Below are positions 41,390-55,100 of a stretch of DNA of 64,000 nucleotides, in pieces; position 1 is the stretch's first letter; each line of letters starts with the position of its first letter. Origin of the DNA: Vanilla planifolia (lineage: Eukaryota > Streptophyta > Magnoliopsida > Asparagales > Orchidaceae); contig CM043868.1 of NCBI GenBank assembly GCA_023846275.1, positions 20,431,755 through 20,495,754 on the forward strand. The letters run 5' to 3'. The position numbers and the translations under genes were made by a program. The notes beneath the pieces are model-generated. The model searched no databases. It worked only from the letters and a program-made list of their open reading frames with translations, and was not told the DNA's origin.

Positions 41390-42700
41390 CTAGACATGAG
41401 GATGCCTGAGGAGATTTAGTAAGATAAGCCTTTTGATTATTCTCAATTAAAGGTTTTTTATTGTGTTTCTTACTCCTATTATAAAGAAGGAAAATTAGAC
41501 CTCAAGTATAAGAAATGTATCATTCCTGGCTATGCTCGAGTAAGTGGAACAAAAAGTTACAGACTTTGGTGTCCTTTTAAATCTAAATTAATAGTTAATA
41601 GAGATGTTATGTTTAATGAATGATTTATTTTAAATTCTTCTAAACAATTTTGTTATTGTTTATGTTGATGCTGTAAGTAATAATTCAGATGATATAAAAA
41701 TTGAGATTTGTTTAGATTACTTACCAAAAGTTATATAGAATCTTGTCCCAGAGGAAAGATAATTATATAACATTGAAAGGGATTCAGAAAGAAATGTGAT
41801 CAGACCTCCAAAGAGATATGTAGAGACTGATTTAGTTGCCTATGCCTTATTTGTAGCTCAAGACACAAGTTTGAACAGTGAGCCTTGCACTTATTCAAAG
41901 GCAACTACTTGTAAAAACTCAAGAGATTAGTTGTTAGTTATGCAGGAAGAGGTCGAGTCCTTACATAAGAAAAAAACTTAGGATTTGACAAAGCTTCCAA
42001 TTTGTAAGAAGGCCATTAAATGTAAGTGGGTATTCAAAAAAAATATGGTACTCTAGGTGTTAAGAAAGATAATTCAAGGCCAAGCTTATGGCTAAGAAAT
42101 ACAACCAAATTAAAGGTCTTGATTTTATTGATGTCCTTACACTTATGATAAAGCACATATCTAATAAAATTTTACTTGGTTTGATTACTGTGAATAAAAG
42201 TTGGAGCAACTAGAAGTCAAGATTGATTTCTTATATAAAAACCTAGAAAAAGAGATATGCATGAATCAACTTAAAAGTTTTGTTTATAAAAGTAAAGAAG
42301 AATATGTGTACACATTAAAAAAATCTTTGTATGACTTGAGACAATCTTCTAGACTGTGGTATAAAAGGTTTAATTCTTTCATACTATCTCATCAATTTTT
42401 TAAGAGTGATTTTGATAGCTATGTATAGGTGAAGAAACTTACAAATGCATCTTTCTTGTACTGGGTGCTTTATATGGATGATATGCTTATTACAAAAAGA
42501 GCAATACTTATGTAAATAACTTAAAAGGATTTCTCATATAAGAGTTTGACATGAAAATTTTGAGGATAATAAAGAAGATACTTGGGATAGAAATCACGTG
42601 AGATAAGAAGTAAAAGTGATTTCTTTTATCTTATAGTGACTACATTATGAAGTTACTTCATAGATTCAAGATAAAAGAAGTTAGACATATTTATATGGTT
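41390..42700 (+). mobile_element. Ty1/copia pol fragment (fossil)
   Basis: Plus-strand traces of a copia polyprotein: the end of integrase (about 41480-41630), the spacer, and reverse transcriptase (about 41930-42600) with the block containing KKSLYDLRQSSRLWYKRF and a YMDD-type active-site patch near 42472. No LTRs were found, and RNase H is not clear. There are many breaks. By its motif wording it is a different lineage from families B/C/D and E/F. Confidence 0.75.
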
Positions 42701-44499
42701 TAATCATTATGTTGTTACTGTAATTAATAGGCTTGCTTTCTAAGGCAATTAACAGGTTCGGTCTCAAAAACAGATTATTTTACACTTCGAAACGGCTTCA
42801 TAGATGTAAGATTCTTCCCTATTAATAAGAAAAGTATGCAGATTAAAAACAGATTATCACTAGTGCACATAACATAGAAAATATTTCATCCTTTGTAATA
42901 ATATAACTCAAGATTAGAACTTATTGAAACCTGCAATTCTTGTTATTATGAATTTGTTTTGCGACGAATAGGCTCACCTCTGCAAGAATACAAATTTCAA
43001 TTTCCACAAGCTTCTTCGAAGGTCGCTTGATAAAGACTTGAAGTGATTTGGAGCCTTAACTCAATTTAAAGACCATTTAGAAAAAAAAACATTTTTTACC
43101 AAATAAATTACGTGACTTGAGTTCATTCCACTGCTGATGAGATATATGGAAACATTATTATAATTATCTGCCTCTAAAGAAATTTAATCGGCTATTGTGC
43201 AGTTTAACGTTAACATATGGCAGCATAAGTCATGCCAGCTTGGCATTCGAAGAGCACATGATTCAATATTGATTGTAATATTGACACCAAGATATCAATA
43301 TTATCTTTAGTTCAAATTAATATTACGTTGCTCAAATTTAAAAGATATTTACACAGTCATTTTTTAAAATAAAATCATAAATTATAATAATATTAATTAA
43401 TCATATCCTATTTTATAAATAACTATTTTTGTTAACTTAGAAAGTTTTTAGGTTTCAAAAGTTATAATACAGTTCGAGACGTTTCTTTTTTTTTTTTTTT
43501 TTTTTTTTTTTGTATTCTGTTGTGGTGTTGATTTAGAAATGTTAAATATTTAAATTGCATTGTTCACTTCACCATTATGCACCTTGAGCCATGTAAAAAA
43601 GACACCCAAGTCTAGCTGGTCACTGCTGGGCTGCGGTAATATCGAATTGCAATGATTAATAATATTTAGTAGCATGATAATATTTTTAAATAATTACTAA
43701 TCCTGACACAAGGGTCTATCAAATTGTTAATTTTGAAGAGAAGAACTTTAAAAAAGCTGGGTTTTTTTTATTTTTTTATATTAAAACCAGAGATGTTTTA
43801 TTTTTCGTACACGTTGGCGTATTTCTATGGATATAAATATGTTCAAATATGTCAAAATGGTTCATCTTTGATTGAAACATATTCTTCCCAATATAATGTC
43901 CTAAATGGATGAAAAAAGATTAAGTGTGCGTTTTCAGATATTTTTTTTTAACTGCTAATTATTATGTATTCTCACTTAAATATTACCTAAGCACTATCAC
44001 ATTTTATTTGAAAGATTAGATTATCAATTATGCAAATAGAGAAAATTTTGATAAAAAAAATATAAGAAATATCAATCCTTGTATTTGAAAGAATAAGAAC
44101 ATCAAAATTTTATTATGCAAAAAATGAAATGAAAAAAAATATTGATAACAGATTATTTCTAAGTAAATCATTTTATTAGAATTAACCATTTTTAAAGATC
44201 TTTTGTGCTCATCATTAGTTCTATACACTCGTTCTTAATTTATAAATAGATTATTTGAGGTGGAATGAAACCTTAATTTATATATAACAATCTTTATTTG
44301 ATAACGTATCTTTTAGGTTCTCTTTATATAACTTTTGTTTATAGTGACAACACTGATTCATTAATAAAAAATTTTAATAAGATAAATATTAACAATGAAT
44401 GTGCCTTATCCTCAAAAATAAATATATGATTGTTTATGACAAATAATAGTAGATTTCATTTAAGATGATATAATCATATTACTAATTTTTTTACTTTTT
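42701..44499. other. Intergenic stretch, no gene seen
   Basis: No recognisable gene. It holds a T run at about 43487-43512. The composition is slightly more balanced at 42950-43650, without a coding frame I could support. Confidence 0.5.
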
Positions 44500-45335
44500 T
44501 AAAAGTTTTTTTAGCCATATCATTTGATTACTACTTATATCTAAAATAACTATGTATTCTACTTTCATAGTCAAAGGTACCACATTTCTTATATAATTGC
44601 ATCCATCTTTATCATTCCACATGAATAATACAAATACAATTAAATGTACTATTCTACTAGTCCAAATCTTCTCTAAAATTAGTAGTGATTTACCATTAAT
44701 ATCATTCCCTTGTATAACTAAGCAGCCATTTAGCTACTTCTCAATAGTTTTGCCCCCATTTTAGCCATGTAGCAAGTATAAGCATATTGTATACATGTTG
44801 TATGGTTTTGTGCAGGAAATAGAGTAAGCAATATTACCAACAACTAAAGCATATAACAATTTTTTATGATTGCACTATTTTAATGTACTCAAAAAGGATT
44901 TTTCATTGTTTTATTTGAAATTACTTCTTAATAGCATATCCATAATCCTTGTATCCAAAACTCTCAAAACAATCCAAACCTTTTAAATATGATTTTGTAA
45001 AAACATTTTTAATATCATCTCACTTGTATTTCTTAAAATTCTTATTTTAAGAATCTAATGTAATGCCTCCCAAGTTCTCTATTTTAAATATCTTTACTAG
45101 CTATTTCTTAAGCTCATAGATCATTTTCTTCATACTTGAATATGCAAGAAACATGCCATCTATATAAAGTAGGATAATTATATGATAATTGTTAGACTTC
45201 TTAGAGCAACAACACTGGTTCATATTGCATATTGCATAGTTATAGCTATGCATGAATATATCAAAATATATCAACATTTTTAAGAACTTATTATTAATCC
45301 GTACAACCTCTTCATATTCTCTCAGCTTTTAATTT
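44500..45335 (-). mobile_element. Ty1/copia reverse transcriptase/RNase H fragment (fossil)
   Basis: Read on the minus strand, short patches appear in copia order: a reverse-transcriptase active-site area near 45150, the following conserved blocks, and RNase H patches down to about 44520. Breaks are numerous and no LTR pair is visible. An LTR piece of the element A family lies just beyond, at 45633-45800 and in the same orientation. It may belong to the same insertion, with a LINE tail in between. Confidence 0.6.
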
Positions 45336-45345
45336 GTAAGTGTTA

Positions 45346-45625
45346 TTTTTTTTTTGAAGAGGATATAATATCTATTATATCAAGGCAAATGCCAAATTAC
45401 AAAAGGACTCTCAAGGGGGATCGAAAGTGAAATCAGATAACATGAGATCAAGCAGGGGCTTAGGAATAGGATCCTCAAGGCCCTAGACGAAATCGTTAGA
45501 GCATGCAGCCCGAGCAGCCCAATCAGCAGGCTTGTTCCCGTCTTTGAGAATGTGTAAGACGCGAACGGCCTCAAGACCCGAAGCTTACTGGATGGTAGCA
45601 GCAAAGACACCCGAACCCGGGGTTA
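45346..45625 (-). mobile_element. LINE 3' end, 5'-truncated, with poly(A) tail
   Basis: On the minus strand one frame carries the C-terminal RNase H-like tail of a plant L1-type LINE: VLHILKDGNKPADWAARAA, then PIPKPLLDLMLSDFTFDPP before a stop. A 3' UTR of about 55 bases and an A run (the T run at 45346-45354) follow. Two in-frame stops, one near each end, interrupt it (complements of 45585-45587 and 45486-45488). Only the last 0.3 kb is present, as usual for 5'-truncated LINE insertions. It lies inside or beside an LTR fragment. A clear target duplication was not found. Confidence 0.8.
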
Positions 45626-45632
45626 AAGAACA

Positions 45633-45800
45633 CGTAGATTTATGTGGAAAGTTTAAATGAAAAAAATCATAAGAGAACACGAGGAAAGAAATTCATTATA
45701 ATTGAGCATTACAAGAGAATTTAGGAAGAAGAAAGTTGCCCTTAAAACGATCTAAAAAAAGCTACCAAAATCCTAAGCCAACATAGCATATTTATAAATG
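45633..45800 (-). repeat. LTR fragment of the element A family
   Basis: This segment aligns with about 2860-3020 and 5870-6040 in element A, including the blocks AATCATAAGAG and TCCTAAGCCAACATAGCATAT. The outer part of the LTR is missing or displaced by the adjacent LINE tail. Confidence 0.75.
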
Positions 45801-45807
45801 CATCACA

Positions 45808-45942
45808 TAACATCCCTTTCTTTATTTTCTCGATTGATGGTTATCTTATTCATAACATCTTCTCATTTATTTCTTTCATTAATAGTTATTCTATCAATAA
45901 CATCTCCTTCTTTATTTATTCAATTGATAATTATTCTATCAA
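45808..45942 (+). repeat. 45-bp minisatellite, three copies
   Basis: Three units of exactly 45 bases start at 45808, 45853 and 45898, each opening TAACATC. Because 45 is a multiple of three, the plus-strand frame at 45798-46073 stays open and gives a 15-residue repeat. That open frame is best explained by the repeat, not by a gene. Confidence 0.85.
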
Positions 45943-46441
45943 TCATATTTGATTGCATATTTTATGATATATTTTATTTCAATTTTCAAAGTTTAAAATT
46001 CAAGACAACATCAATAGTAAGTATTTATATTATGAACGTCTTCTCTTCCAAATCACCATCAATAATAAAATAATATTTAGATGGAGTTATTGTAGATGCA
46101 AATCATCTTCCATAACAATGCCTTAAGGGTATGGGTGAAATTGTAAATTTAATTATAGGCAAGAAATTTCTTTGTAATAGAAGTCTTTTTGGCAGATGTA
46201 ATTAGATAAGAGTTGTGCTTTGCAAAACTTAATCTCATTGGTCTCCTTTTAGAAAGAGTGGATCTGCAGTGTAGAACCACTAGTTATAAATCATTTTTTT
46301 TATTTTGATAACATAGTTAAGTCTAATATCTCATTTTTTAAGTAATATAATTTATTCTTTCATTATTAATTTCCACTTAGAATAATCTTTCACTTGCGAT
46401 ATCACCAACTCATTTGAAATTATAGTTGTTATTTGTGGCAG

Positions 46442-47446
46442 GAGTCAATAAGAGGCCATCATAATTGAGATGTGCTTGAAGAGCAGCAAGGAGAGAGTTG
46501 TTATCACAGGGCAATTTGAAGTATACCCTGATGGCAACCTCTTTCGGCATGGGAAACCTCAGTTGATTCTCTATGCGATGCAATTTATCCTAATCGAGGT
46601 CACATAGATTGCTTTGTTTAATTAAACTTCTAAATTTGTTCTACTATTCATCCAATAATGAGCTTCATATACTGCAGAACTCCTTCTAACTCGCCTTCTT
46701 AACGTGGAATTTGGTATATGCAAGCTACCCTTCTTTTTTTTGCACCTCAACTATAACAACTTTGCACGGATGCCACTGACTTAAATGCAGTACACATTTG
46801 GATACAATTCTTGCTTCCATAGGATAGGTGCAGAGATTGCTGTCAACCTAGCAACAAGCTTCCTGGTTCAATTTATGTGCATATATGTTGCTGCCTCTGT
46901 ATGCCTTGGTTAGTTAGGTAACTCATTTTTTCATTTAAGTGAGATTAGCACCACAATGATAGAGAAAAATATTAGAGACTTAAGCTAAGCCCATACAAAA
47001 ATTTGAGCTCTAATCAGTTCAAAAAATTAATTAATAGATAAGAGTTGCCATTTGGAGAACTAACTTGCTTTGACATCTTCTTCTACTATCATAAACATGT
47101 AAACAGATGGGATCTTCTATGAAGAAGACGATATTCGCAGACCAGGTGCTTTCAGGTCTCAAGAACTGTTACTAACGCAAGAAGAAGCCTCTACGGAAAG
47201 GAATGTATCACTACTCTCTATTCTTACAGGTCAAGTGGAGCATTCAGTAAGGTATTTTCAGGTGCTTCTGTGACTACACTTTCCTCACCGAGATCCCCAT
47301 CACCGCAAAAACAAAGTGTTGGCAGAAGAGCTTCTTCGTGGATGACATCGCCTTTCTCGAGTAGCCGTCGTCTCAGAAGTGGAAGTTCGCCTTCCTTTGA
47401 GCTCCCAAAACAATGACGAGAGCTGGAGTAGATTCAGAAGGTGGTG
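46442..47446 (+). pseudogene. MLO: MLO-family seven-transmembrane protein, pseudogene, C-terminal exons
   Basis: MLO proteins are plant plasma-membrane proteins with seven membrane helices and a calmodulin-binding tail. Four exon-like segments with GT-AG borders are seen. 46442-46598 (reads IIEMCLKSSKERVV, then GKPQLILYAMQFILIE) matches the loop and helix before the family's FQNAF motif. 46678-46713 (NSF-stop-LAFLTWNL) follows. 46791-46917 (YTFGYNSCFH, then a hydrophobic helix ending in the LPLYALV motif) is next. 47107 onwards opens MGSSMKKTIFADQVLSGLKN, the classic segment after LYALVTQ. Defects are an in-frame stop at 46687, a one-base gain in the 46791 exon, a stop where the Q of VTQ belongs (46915), and a stop at 47173. 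Exons for the first helices are not found upstream. The last exon is interrupted by copia element C. Confidence 0.85.
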
Positions 47447-47451
47447 AAAAG

Positions 47452-50400
47452 TGTTACCAAACTTTAAGGATGGTTAGCACTTTTCAAGTGCTTGATAGCA
47501 TTTTTTAAGGAATTGTTAGCACTTTTTAAGCATGGTTAACATATTTTAAGTATTTTGAAGATTTTTAAGGATTAGAAACAAACTTTTGAATTATGAGAAA
47601 AGATTTGAGATATTAGATATTTTTCTTGACTATAAATAGATGTAATTGGTTCATTGTGATTATGAAATTTTATGAATGAAAAATTCTTAGCTATTCTCTT
47701 CCTCTTTCTTAAGTCTTTCGTTGTCATTTCCAAATTTCTCCCTACTCTTTTATTTCCATCAAAGTGGTATCAGAGCTAAGGAAGTAGATCGAATGCCGCA
47801 GCGTCGAAGGGAGAAGAGCAAAGTATTTTTTAAATGGGTTTTTTCATTTACAATGTCTGGAATTATACAACAGATCATTCCTAATTGACGAATGATAATT
47901 ATGATAATTGGTGCATTCAATTTAAAGCCCTTCTTGGCTCGCAAGACCTTTGGGAGGTTGTTATCGATGGCTTTGATGAATCAAATGCTATTGAAGTAGA
48001 GAATAAATTGTTGAAAGAAAATCAGAGAAAAGACAAAAAGGCATTGTTCTTGATATATCAAGGATTTGATGAAGCCACTTTTGAGAAAGTTGCAGAAGCA
48101 CTACAAGCAAAGAGGTTTGGAGTAAACTCAACACAATCTTCAAAGGTGTTGAACGTGTGAAGCGTGTACGTCTTCAAATCCTTATGGGTGATTTTGAGCA
48201 AGCAAAGATGAATGAAAATAAGATTACCTCAGATTATGTCACACCCTTGATTGCTATCGTGAATTTGATGAAGAGAAATGGAGAACAAATCAATGATGTA
48301 CGTGTCATTGAAAAGGTACTTCGTTCTTTAACTTCTATGTTTGAACATGTGGTAACAGTAATTGAAGAATCTAAAGATATATGTAGTTTATCTATTGAAG
48401 AGCTAATGGGTTCTTTACAAGTGCATGAGCAACGACTAAAGAAAAAGGCTGAAGTTGCACCTATTGATCAAGCATTAGAATCAAAATTGAATTTGAAAGA
48501 AGACAATGCATTGAAGAAAGAGAATTCAAATTCAAGAGGAAGAGGACTAGGTTCATATCGAGGACGTGGAAGAGGTCGTTTCCAAAATAGATCTCAACAG
48601 AAATTTAATCAATCTTACACTCAACATGGGCATGAAAGAAATAATTCTTCTTGAGGTTGAGGACAAGGTAGAAATATTGAATGTTACAATTGTCATAAAT
48701 TTGGTCATTATGTTTCTGATTGTTGACATAAAAATAATCAATCAAACTATGCTGAAACATCAAAAGAAGAGTCAATATCTTTATTGGCTAAAAAAGAGGG
48801 CAACGAAAAAGAAGATGTATGGTTTCTTGATTCAGGAGCAAGCAACCATATGTGTGGAAAAAGACATCTATTTGAGTCAATTGAAAATGTGCAAACAAGT
48901 GTGAGTCTTAGAGACTCATCAAAGTTGAAAGTTAAAGACAAAGGTAATATAAAACTTTACAAAGATAATGGGTTTCCAATTATTATTTCAGATGCATATT
49001 TTATTCCTGATATGAAAAGTAATATTCTTAGCCTTGGGCAATTAATTGAGAAATGATATATTATACATATGGAGAATGGTTATCTTCTTTTGCAAGATTC
49101 AAAAGGAAGGATATTACTAAAGTGAAGATGTCGACAAATCGCATGTTTCCTCTTCAATTAAAATCAACAAGTGAAATTTGTTATCTTGGGCATCTTTCAA
49201 ATGATTCTTTGAAATGACATATAAGGTATGGTCACCTTATCTTTGGAGGTTTGAAATTATTGGCAAAGTAGGAATGGTGAAAGGTCTTCCTTTATTGGAT
49301 GATCCAAACCATATATGTGAAGCTTGTATACTTGGAAAGCAACATCGTCTACCATTTTCGAAGAATAACACTTAGAGAACTAAAAGGCCATTACAGCTTA
49401 TTCATACATATATTTGTGGTCCATTGGTGTCATTATCAAATGGAGGTAACAATTATTTTATTACTTTCATAGATGATTTCAGTAGAAAAATGTGGACATA
49501 TTTTATTAAGGAGAAATCTATTGCTATCTCCATATTTAAAGAGTTCAAATGCAAGGTTGAAAAAGAGAGTGGGCTATTCATTCAATGCCTTAGATCTGAT
49601 AGAGGTGGTGAATATACTTCAAATGAATTTATTCAATTATGTAAGCAAGAAGGCATATGACATCAATTTACCACAAGTTATACTCCACAACAAAATGGAG
49701 TAGCTGAAAGAAGAAATCATACTATCCTTGATATGACAAGGACAATGATGAGAGAGAGGAATATGCCAAAAGAATTTTGGGCAAAAGCAGTTGCATGTTT
49801 AACTTATTTATTGAATCGATGTCCTACTAAAGCTGTGCGTTATATGACTCCACAAGAAGCTTGGAGTGGATATACACCAAGTGTTTCTCATTTTTAAATA
49901 TTTGGTTGTATTGCATATGCACAGGTACCTAATACAATAAAGAAGAAATTAAATGATAAAGGTGAAAAATATATAGTCATTTGTTACAACGAGGAGTCAA
50001 AAGCCTACAAAGTCTACAATCCTTTAACCAAAAAGGTATTTATTAGTATTGATGTTATATTTGTAGAAGAAGATAATTGGAAGTGGACGGAAGAGAAGGA
50101 TGATAAAACTATCACACTTGGGCAAGAAAAAGAAATTCAAAATCAACAAACTCATGATTTGAATTCTCCAACAAGCTCTCCCTCAAGATCAACTATTATG
50201 CAAAAGAAATCACATCCTATTGACTCAAGAAAAAAGATGAAAAGTTTACAAGAGATATATAAGCAAACTTCTTAGTATTCTAACTTATTCTGTTATTTTG
50301 CTGATTATGAACCTATTTCTTTTGATGAAGCAGTGCAAGATATAAATTGGCAAAAAGCTATGGATGAAGAAATAGCATCTATAGAAAAGAATAATACATG

Positions 50401-52161
50401 TGAGTTGGTTGAACTCCCTCCTCAAAAGAAACCCATAGGAGTTAAATGGGTTTACAAGATCAAGCATAAAGCAGATGGAACAGTGGATAGATACAAGGCA
50501 AGACTTGTGGCAAAAGGCTTTAAGCAAAAATATGGTATAGACTACAATGAGGTATTTGCTCCAGTTGCTCAATTTGATACAATGAAGTTGATTTTAACAC
50601 TTGCAGCACATCATGGATGGAAGGTATGTCAACTTGATGTTAAATCAGCATTTTTGAATGGAGTTTTAGTAAAAGAAGTTTATATCGATCAACCTGAAAG
50701 TTACAAAATTGTGGGTGATCCACATAAAGTTTATTGTTTGAAAAGGGCTTTATATAGATTGAAACAAGTACCAAGAGCATGGAATACCAAGATTGATGGA
50801 TATCTTCAACAACAAGGATTCCAAAAATGTCCATTTGAGCATGCACTTTATATTAAGACAACTCAAAATAATATTCTTATAGTTTATCTTTATGTAGATG
50901 ATTTGCTTTATATAGGAAATTCTTTTGAATTGTTTCAAGAATTCAAAAGAACTATGCAGCATGAATTTGACATGATAAATAATGGTGAAATGTCATACTT
51001 CCTTGGTTTGGAAGTAAAGCAAATGAAAACTAGAATCCAAATCTCTCAAAGAAGATATACTACTGAATTTCTAAAGAAGTTTAGAATGGAAGATTATAAA
51101 TCAGTGGCAACACCACTTGATGTGAGAATGAAAATAAGTAGAGAAGGAGAAGGAAACAGTATTGACTCTACTTTATCTAAAAGTCTTGTAGGTAGTCTTC
51201 ATTACCTCACTATCACAAGACCTGATATTCTATATTCTGTTGGACTCATTAGTCGATATATGAAAAATCCAAAGAAAACACATTGGATGGTTGCAAAAAG
51301 AATACTAAGATATATTAAAGAAACACTTGATTATGGTTTGCATTTCACTAACCAAAGTTGGACAGATTTATGTGGCTATTCTGATAGTAATTAGGGAGGT
51401 GATATAGATGAAAGAAAGAGTACAACTGGTTATTGTCTCTTCTTAGGATCATCAGCATTTATGTGGAGATCGACTAAACAAAATGTCATTGCTCTTTCAT
51501 CTTGAGAAGCAGAGTATATTGCAGCTTCATCAATAGTTTGTGAAGCAAATAGGTTATGAAATTTATTACAGGAGTTACATCATCAACAAGAAGAGCCAAT
51601 AACTATATTTATTGACAGTATATCAGCCATCAAATTAGCCAAAAATCCAGTTCAACATGGGAGAAGCAAGCATATCAAGACAGGGTATCATTTTCTTCGT
51701 GATCATGTCAACAAGGAGACTATAAGACTGGTATATTGCAGTACTGAAGAACAAGTAGCTGATATTTTCACTAAATCACTTTGAGTGAAGAAGTTTGAAG
51801 AACTACGAGATCAATTAGGGTTGAAGATAGTTTAAGTTTGAGGGGGAGTAATGTTAGCAAACTTTAAGGATGGTTAGCACTTTTCAAGTGCTTGTTAGCA
51901 TTTTTTAAGGAGTTGTTAGCACTTTTTAAATATGGTTAGTATATTTTAAGTATTTTGAAGATTTTTAGGGATTAGAAACAAATTTTTGAATTATGAGAAA
52001 AGATTTGGAAGATTAGATATTTTTCTTGGCTATAAATTGATTTAATTGGCTCATTGTGATTATGCAATTTTATGAATGAAAAATTCTTAGCTATTCTCTT
52101 CTTCTTCCTTAAGTCTTTCGTTGTCATTTTCAAATTTCTCCTTACTCTTTTATTTCCATCA
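47452..52161 (+). mobile_element. Ty1/copia retrotransposon C (youngest, near full length, broken)
   Basis: A plus-strand copia element of 4,710 bases. LTRs of 310 bases each lie at 47452-47761 and 51852-52161, with about 21 differences by eye (about 93% identity). At commonly used plant rates that means a few million years. AAAAG flanks both sides (47447-47451 and 52162-52166). The initiator-tRNA(Met) primer site is at 47765-47776 and the polypurine tract at 51838-51851. Parts in order are gag (about 47885-48650), a CCHC zinc knuckle (about 48681-48722), protease (DSG near 48830), integrase (about 49200-49900), reverse transcriptase with a YVDD active site (about 50330-51080) and RNase H (about 51370-51800). 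All parts are present but there are roughly fifteen breaks. It sits in the last exon of the MLO pseudogene. Confidence 0.95.
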
Positions 52162-55100
52162 AAAAGATGATAGGACCAAATAGAAATAGCTCTGTGAAAG
52201 AAATTTCCTTTACAATGTGGTGGGAACAAGAGATAACCAGAGATCTATCTGTGTAAAAGAAGCATCCCATCGTACATATTAATTGTTAATTATCTTAATT
52301 TCACATAATAAATGTCTATTTACGGAAATCCTTTGACATTGTTCATGGTCCTTAAGAACATCCCATCATGCATACTGTCAGGCTATTAGTAATCATTTTT
52401 CCGGTCGAACAGACTCAAAATTATGCATTTGAATTTCATCTCGATTTGATTCAATGTTTGAACAGCCAGAGTTCAATCCGAGCTTTTTGGCTGCTACTTA
52501 GCAATTCAAACTCAATAAGAGGAAAGCCGGTTTTTTTACATTTTTGAATTTTTAATCTTTGTGAAATTTTTAAGCATCCATGAACATTCAACAACGCTAT
52601 ATTTATTATTTCGTCAGTTTATTTGGATTTATTATGAATTTAAATAAAAAAGAATCATTAATAACTTATCATTTACGAATTTAATTATTAAAAAATAATA
52701 TAATAAGTGGAAAAGAGAATACCGTAATTTTCTCCCCCTACACCACTACGTCGCCTCGCCCCTTCTGCGTTACGAGTGCAATCGACCTCCGTGCCTTCTG
52801 ATCCTCATTGCCTCGCCATCATATTAGAGTATGAAGTTTTTATGATCGAGATTCAGGACTTGCGAGCTACCTTTTGTTGTTCCATTCCTCTTCAATTTGA
52901 CAGGAAGAATCCGGTCGCAAGCAGGTCGTCGAAAAAATGGGCAAGACGATGATTGAGTTCGATTTCTACCTAACTTTATCTTATTAATTTGCTAAGAGTT
53001 GAAAGAAATTAAATTTTAAGATTTCACATCCCAATCGAGACAATCAAGTGTTGTTTTTTTCACAAATATGGGTCATATCAATTGCATTTAAGTCTTGTGC
53101 TTACAATTTCGAATACAAGAAAGAGAAAATCAATGAGTTATTATATATTTTCTTATCTTCAATGCACATGAAGAGGAATTAGGTGATGTTTAAAGGTTGT
53201 TAAATTATATTAAAAAATTTTAACTATAAAAAAAAAGCTTGTAGAATTTTCTATAAAATAATACAAGGTTATCAATAAAATTAGTTGATGGAATCAGACA
53301 TGAAACTTAAATAGTAAGCCAAAAAAAGGAAAATTAGTATAAGATTTTTTTCAAGGAGAGGAGATATGTGAATTTTAAATAACTATAATATAAATATACT
53401 AATTTACTATGATTATTTGATACTTTTTATTATGACATATTATTTTTTTCTTTTATACTATGTTATGCATCATTATTGCATACTATGTGATAGAAAACAA
53501 AAATAAAGAGATTTGAAATGATTAATTGATTTCGTAATACTAATGATATGAAATATGAAAAATAAATAAAAAATAAAACAAAAAAAATAGATGAGAAATA
53601 AAAACATAAAAGAATAAAGTAAAAGATAAATACTTATGACATGAGATTGCATAAACACTAATATGATTCAGATTATAAGATTTGTTGTGATGATTCTACC
53701 ATTAATGTTATTAATGTATCTTGGATATACTATGATTAATATTAATAAAGATGCGAATAATAATATTTATTCAATTATATTAATTCTAATTGTCATTTTT
53801 ACTACCACAATGAGTAGAGGATGATACGATGTGATACGATATCACTAATATTACATTTTACATGATATATAATAATTTACTTATAATATATCTAGTAGCT
53901 AGAGATTAAATATGTTATGATATAAATATGATATATGATATATGATTAGCTATTTATTATGTAATTTAGTAGCTAGAGATGAGATATACTATAATATAGA
54001 TATGATATATGATGAGCTACTTATTGAGTTATCTAGCAGTTAAAGATGAGATTTATTATGTTATAGATATGATATATAATGACCTGATTACTATGTCGTC
54101 TAACAGTTTAGAGATAAAATTTAATATGATGTGAATATAATATATGATAAGTAACTTATTGTGTGATTTAGTAACCTAGAGATGAAATCTACTATAATAT
54201 ATACTCTGAAGATATTACAAGTTATATTTTTACATCTTTTTAAATGATAATCATAAGTACTTATTTAACATTATTTATTGATCTTTATTAATTTTATCTT
54301 ATTATTATATTTTATCTTATTTTATTACTTATGCCAATTTTTTTATGACCTTTCAAGCTTATTACGTTCTTATATTATAGTTTAAAATTTTAAAATACAA
54401 AAAGATTATAAACTTTAGCTGCACTTAAATTTTACAGCTTATTTTTTAGAAGATTGTGATATTTCTATTTATATTTTAAAGGACATGTGAATAGTTTATT
54501 TGATATGATTTATGTACTTATCTTTATATTTTTGATAACCATAGCTATAGTTATATGTTCATACCAACACTTCATGAATTGATGATAAAATTATAGGTTT
54601 TATTATATCAAAAAGCATTGAAAATTATGATATCTTTTGAAAATAAAATATTTAGTTATATGAGTGTACTATTGATTTGATTATGTTAAGATTATAATTA
54701 TGAATTTGTCATTATTATAAAACATTGTTTTTTATGATTATTATTATTTATTATTGACTTATTTAAAGGAAACACAAAAAGTTTTAAGGAAAGCTCTCTC
54801 TGTTTGTTTTTTAAAGTACAATAATTTCTTATGCAGGACTTGAAAAATTGGATGATTGGAACTAAAATTGGAGAAAACTTTATCGTCATTTCTTACATAG
54901 TTAGGTTGTTAGTGTCATCTAATTATATTTATATTTTTATTATTCTAATCTTAAAGTTATTAAGTGTGTTAGTTTAATTAGATGAGGTCCCAATAATAAA
55001 GAAAGGTTAATGTATAATAGATGCTTAAAGAAAAATATAAAACCTATAATTATGATGCATCACCTTTAGATATGATATATAATTTAGTTATTCATGATTA